Of a DNA stretch of 8,505 bases, positions 7,179 to 8,505 are shown one piece after another; the first letter of the stretch is position 1, and every line of letters begins with the position of its first letter. This stretch comes from an uncultured Ruminococcus sp. (lineage in GTDB: Bacteria; Bacillota; Clostridia; Oscillospirales; Ruminococcaceae). The stretch spans positions 1 to 8,505 of the forward strand of contig NZ_CAMHRZ010000149.1 of the NCBI RefSeq assembly GCF_946187255.1, read 5' to 3'. A program made the position numbers and the translations under genes. The notes beneath the pieces were generated by a model. It was given only the letters and a program-made list of their open reading frames with translations. It was not told the DNA's origin and made no database searches.

Positions 7179-7913
7179 TCACATCATTATGCCGCCGCTT
7201 ACCTCGATCACCTGTCCGGTAACGTAAGCCGCATCCTTTGAAGCCAGGAATGATACCACGCCTGCGATATCGTCCACTTCACCGAAGCGCTTCATGGATA
7301 TCAGCTTCATGGAGGCTTCTTTCTGCTCATCGGTCAGCTTGTCGGTCATGGGGGTCTTGATAAATCCGGGTGCTACCGCGTTGCAGGTAATGCCGCGGGA
7401 GCCCAGTTCCTTGGCAACAGTCTTTGTCATACCTATGATAGCCGCCTTTGTTGCGGAATAGTTTATCTGTCCCGCATTGCCGTAAACGCCTGCAACGGAA
7501 GCCATATTGATTATCCTGCCCGACTTCTGTCTCATCATCACGCTGCCCACGAACTTGGACATATTGAACACGCTCTTCTGATTGACAGCGACTACCAGAT
7601 CGTACTGCTCTTCGCTCATTCTCGCCATAAGACCGTCGCGGGTGATGCCTGCGTTGTTCACCAGTACATCTATGGAGCCGAAACGCTCCTTGACAGCCTT
7701 TACGGTCTCCTCCACCTGCGCATAGTTCGATACATCGCAGATGAACTTCTCCACCTGTACGCCCTCCGCCGCTATCTTCTCCATTATGTCGTTGTTCTCG
7801 AACATAGCTTCGCTTATATCATTGAGAGCTATATCAAAGCCGTCCTTTGCGAGTCTCAGTGCGATAGCCGCACCTATACCTCTTGCCGAGCCTGTTATCA
7901 ATGCTGTTGCCAT
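7179..7913 (-). CDS. fabG: 3-oxoacyl-ACP reductase
   Basis: FabG reduces 3-oxoacyl-ACP to (3R)-3-hydroxyacyl-ACP. The 244-residue protein is a classical short-chain dehydrogenase: cofactor loop TGSARGIG at 7-14, NNAG at 86-89, N111, S139 in NMASVAG, and Y152/K156 in YSATK, together the full catalytic tetrad. The C-terminal block YVTGQVIEVSGGI is typical of FabG. An aspartate (D32) stands at the end of the second beta strand in IALNDIS. In related dehydrogenases this position often favours NADH over the NADPH usual for FabG; that is inference. GGAGGA lies 7 nt before the ATG and begins only two bases after the stop codon of the upstream Uma2 gene, so the two are probably translated from one message. 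Placement with fabF and acc genes supports a fatty acid role over another dehydrogenase. Confidence 0.95.
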   Translation of the reverse strand: MATALITGSARGIGAAIALRLAKDGFDIALNDISEAMFENNDIMEKIAAEGVQVEKFICDVSNYAQVEETVKAVKERFGSIDVLVNNAGITRDGLMARMSEEQYDLVVAVNQKSVFNMSKFVGSVMMRQKSGRIINMASVAGVYGNAGQINYSATKAAIIGMTKTVAKELGSRGITCNAVAPGFIKTPMTDKLTDEQKEASMKLISMKRFGEVDDIAGVVSFLASKDAAYVTGQVIEVSGGIMM

Positions 7914-7928
7914 TTTATTTTCCTCCGT

Positions 7929-8477
7929 TTATATTATCTCGTTTATTACCAGCTTCAGCGCTCCGTCAAATATCCCTACGGGTATCGGAGTATCAAAGCT
8001 GTAAAATTCAAGTCCCTTGACTTTTTTATCATCGAAGGTGTAGATAAGCACCTTCTCACTTTCGGGGTCGATTATCCAGTATTCTCGCACACCGCTGTTT
8101 TTGTACATTTCCAGCTTTACGCTGAAATCGGCTTTCCTGTCGCCCGACACTACTTCGACTGTCAGATCCGGCGCACCGTTGCAGCGTTTGCCGTCCAGCT
8201 TGTCGGGGTCGCATATCACCATGACATCGGGCTGTACCACAGTATCGTCACCGAGTACCACATCAAACGGTGCTGCAAAAGGCTTGCAGCTGCCGCCTTT
8301 CGCCTTAATGAAGCTGCGAAGCTCGGAGGCTACACCAAGCACGATAGTCTGATGGACTTCGTTCGGCGCGGCGAAATCGATAATTTCACCATACCAAAGC
8401 TCGGAGTGTTCCTTGCTCTCATCGGAGCTTTCCAGAAATTCCTTAGCCGTATACTTCTTTATCTTATCGCTCTGCAT
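7929..8477 (-). CDS. Uma2-family protein, putative PD-(D/E)XK-fold endonuclease
   Basis: The 182-residue product matches the Uma2 (DUF820) family, which has the restriction-endonuclease fold but no established cellular role. Family landmarks occur in order: E26 in SELWYGEI, H42, the PD pair in VQPDVMVICD (P83, D84), PDLTVEVVS with E108, then K121 in KLEMYKNSGVREYWIIDP. All expected acidic and lysine positions appear present, so the fold and a metal site are probably intact. I chose the ATG at 8477, with GGTGA 4 nt upstream; an in-frame ATG at 8492 would add five residues but has only AGGAT directly against it. The stop lies 15 nt before fabG, so it is probably co-transcribed with the fatty acid genes. 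Whether it belongs functionally to the operon or was inserted into it cannot be told from the window. Confidence 0.88.
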   Translation of the reverse strand: MQSDKIKKYTAKEFLESSDESKEHSELWYGEIIDFAAPNEVHQTIVLGVASELRSFIKAKGGSCKPFAAPFDVVLGDDTVVQPDVMVICDPDKLDGKRCNGAPDLTVEVVSGDRKADFSVKLEMYKNSGVREYWIIDPESEKVLIYTFDDKKVKGLEFYSFDTPIPVGIFDGALKLVINEII

Positions 8478-8505
8478 ACCCTCACCCCGCATATCCTATC
8501 GACAA

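Overview
The window is almost entirely one minus-strand operon for type II fatty acid biosynthesis, read from right to left. It probably comes from a Gram-positive clostridium, most likely a Ruminococcus-like member of the Oscillospiraceae. This rests on the Bacillota-style order fabG-fabF-accB-fabZ-accC-accD-accA, strong GGAGG-type ribosome binding sites, split accA and accD, and moderate base composition. The species cannot be fixed from sequence reading alone.

In order of transcription the window holds: a Uma2-family (PD-(D/E)XK fold) protein at the right edge (8477-7929); fabG (7913-7179); fabF (7092-5857, probably starting at TTG); accB (5834-5355); two small four-helix membrane proteins of unknown function that look like diverged paralogues (5305-4835 and 4805-4371); fabZ (4348-3917); accC (3889-2519); accD (2519-1629); accA (1636-788); and acpP (700-467). 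A rho-independent terminator follows at 452-426. All reading frames are intact. Gaps are mostly 15-50 nt; accC/accD overlap by 1 nt and accD/accA by 8 nt.

The genes form a working unit. AccB carries biotin, AccC carboxylates it, and AccD/AccA move the carboxyl group to acetyl-CoA to give malonyl-CoA. AcpP carries the growing chain, FabF condenses, FabG reduces the ketone and FabZ dehydrates. Genes for FabD, FabH and an enoyl-ACP reductase are absent and may lie to the right of the window, as does the operon promoter.

Positions 1-425 hold no credible gene. Hand alignment shows that 80-228 and 283-428 are two inverted copies of a roughly 147-bp sequence, about 73% identical over about 146 aligned positions, around a 54-nt spacer. 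Each copy begins directly beside a terminator-like hairpin. This is the least expected structure in the window. The two membrane proteins and the Uma2 gene inside a core lipid operon are the next most interesting features.
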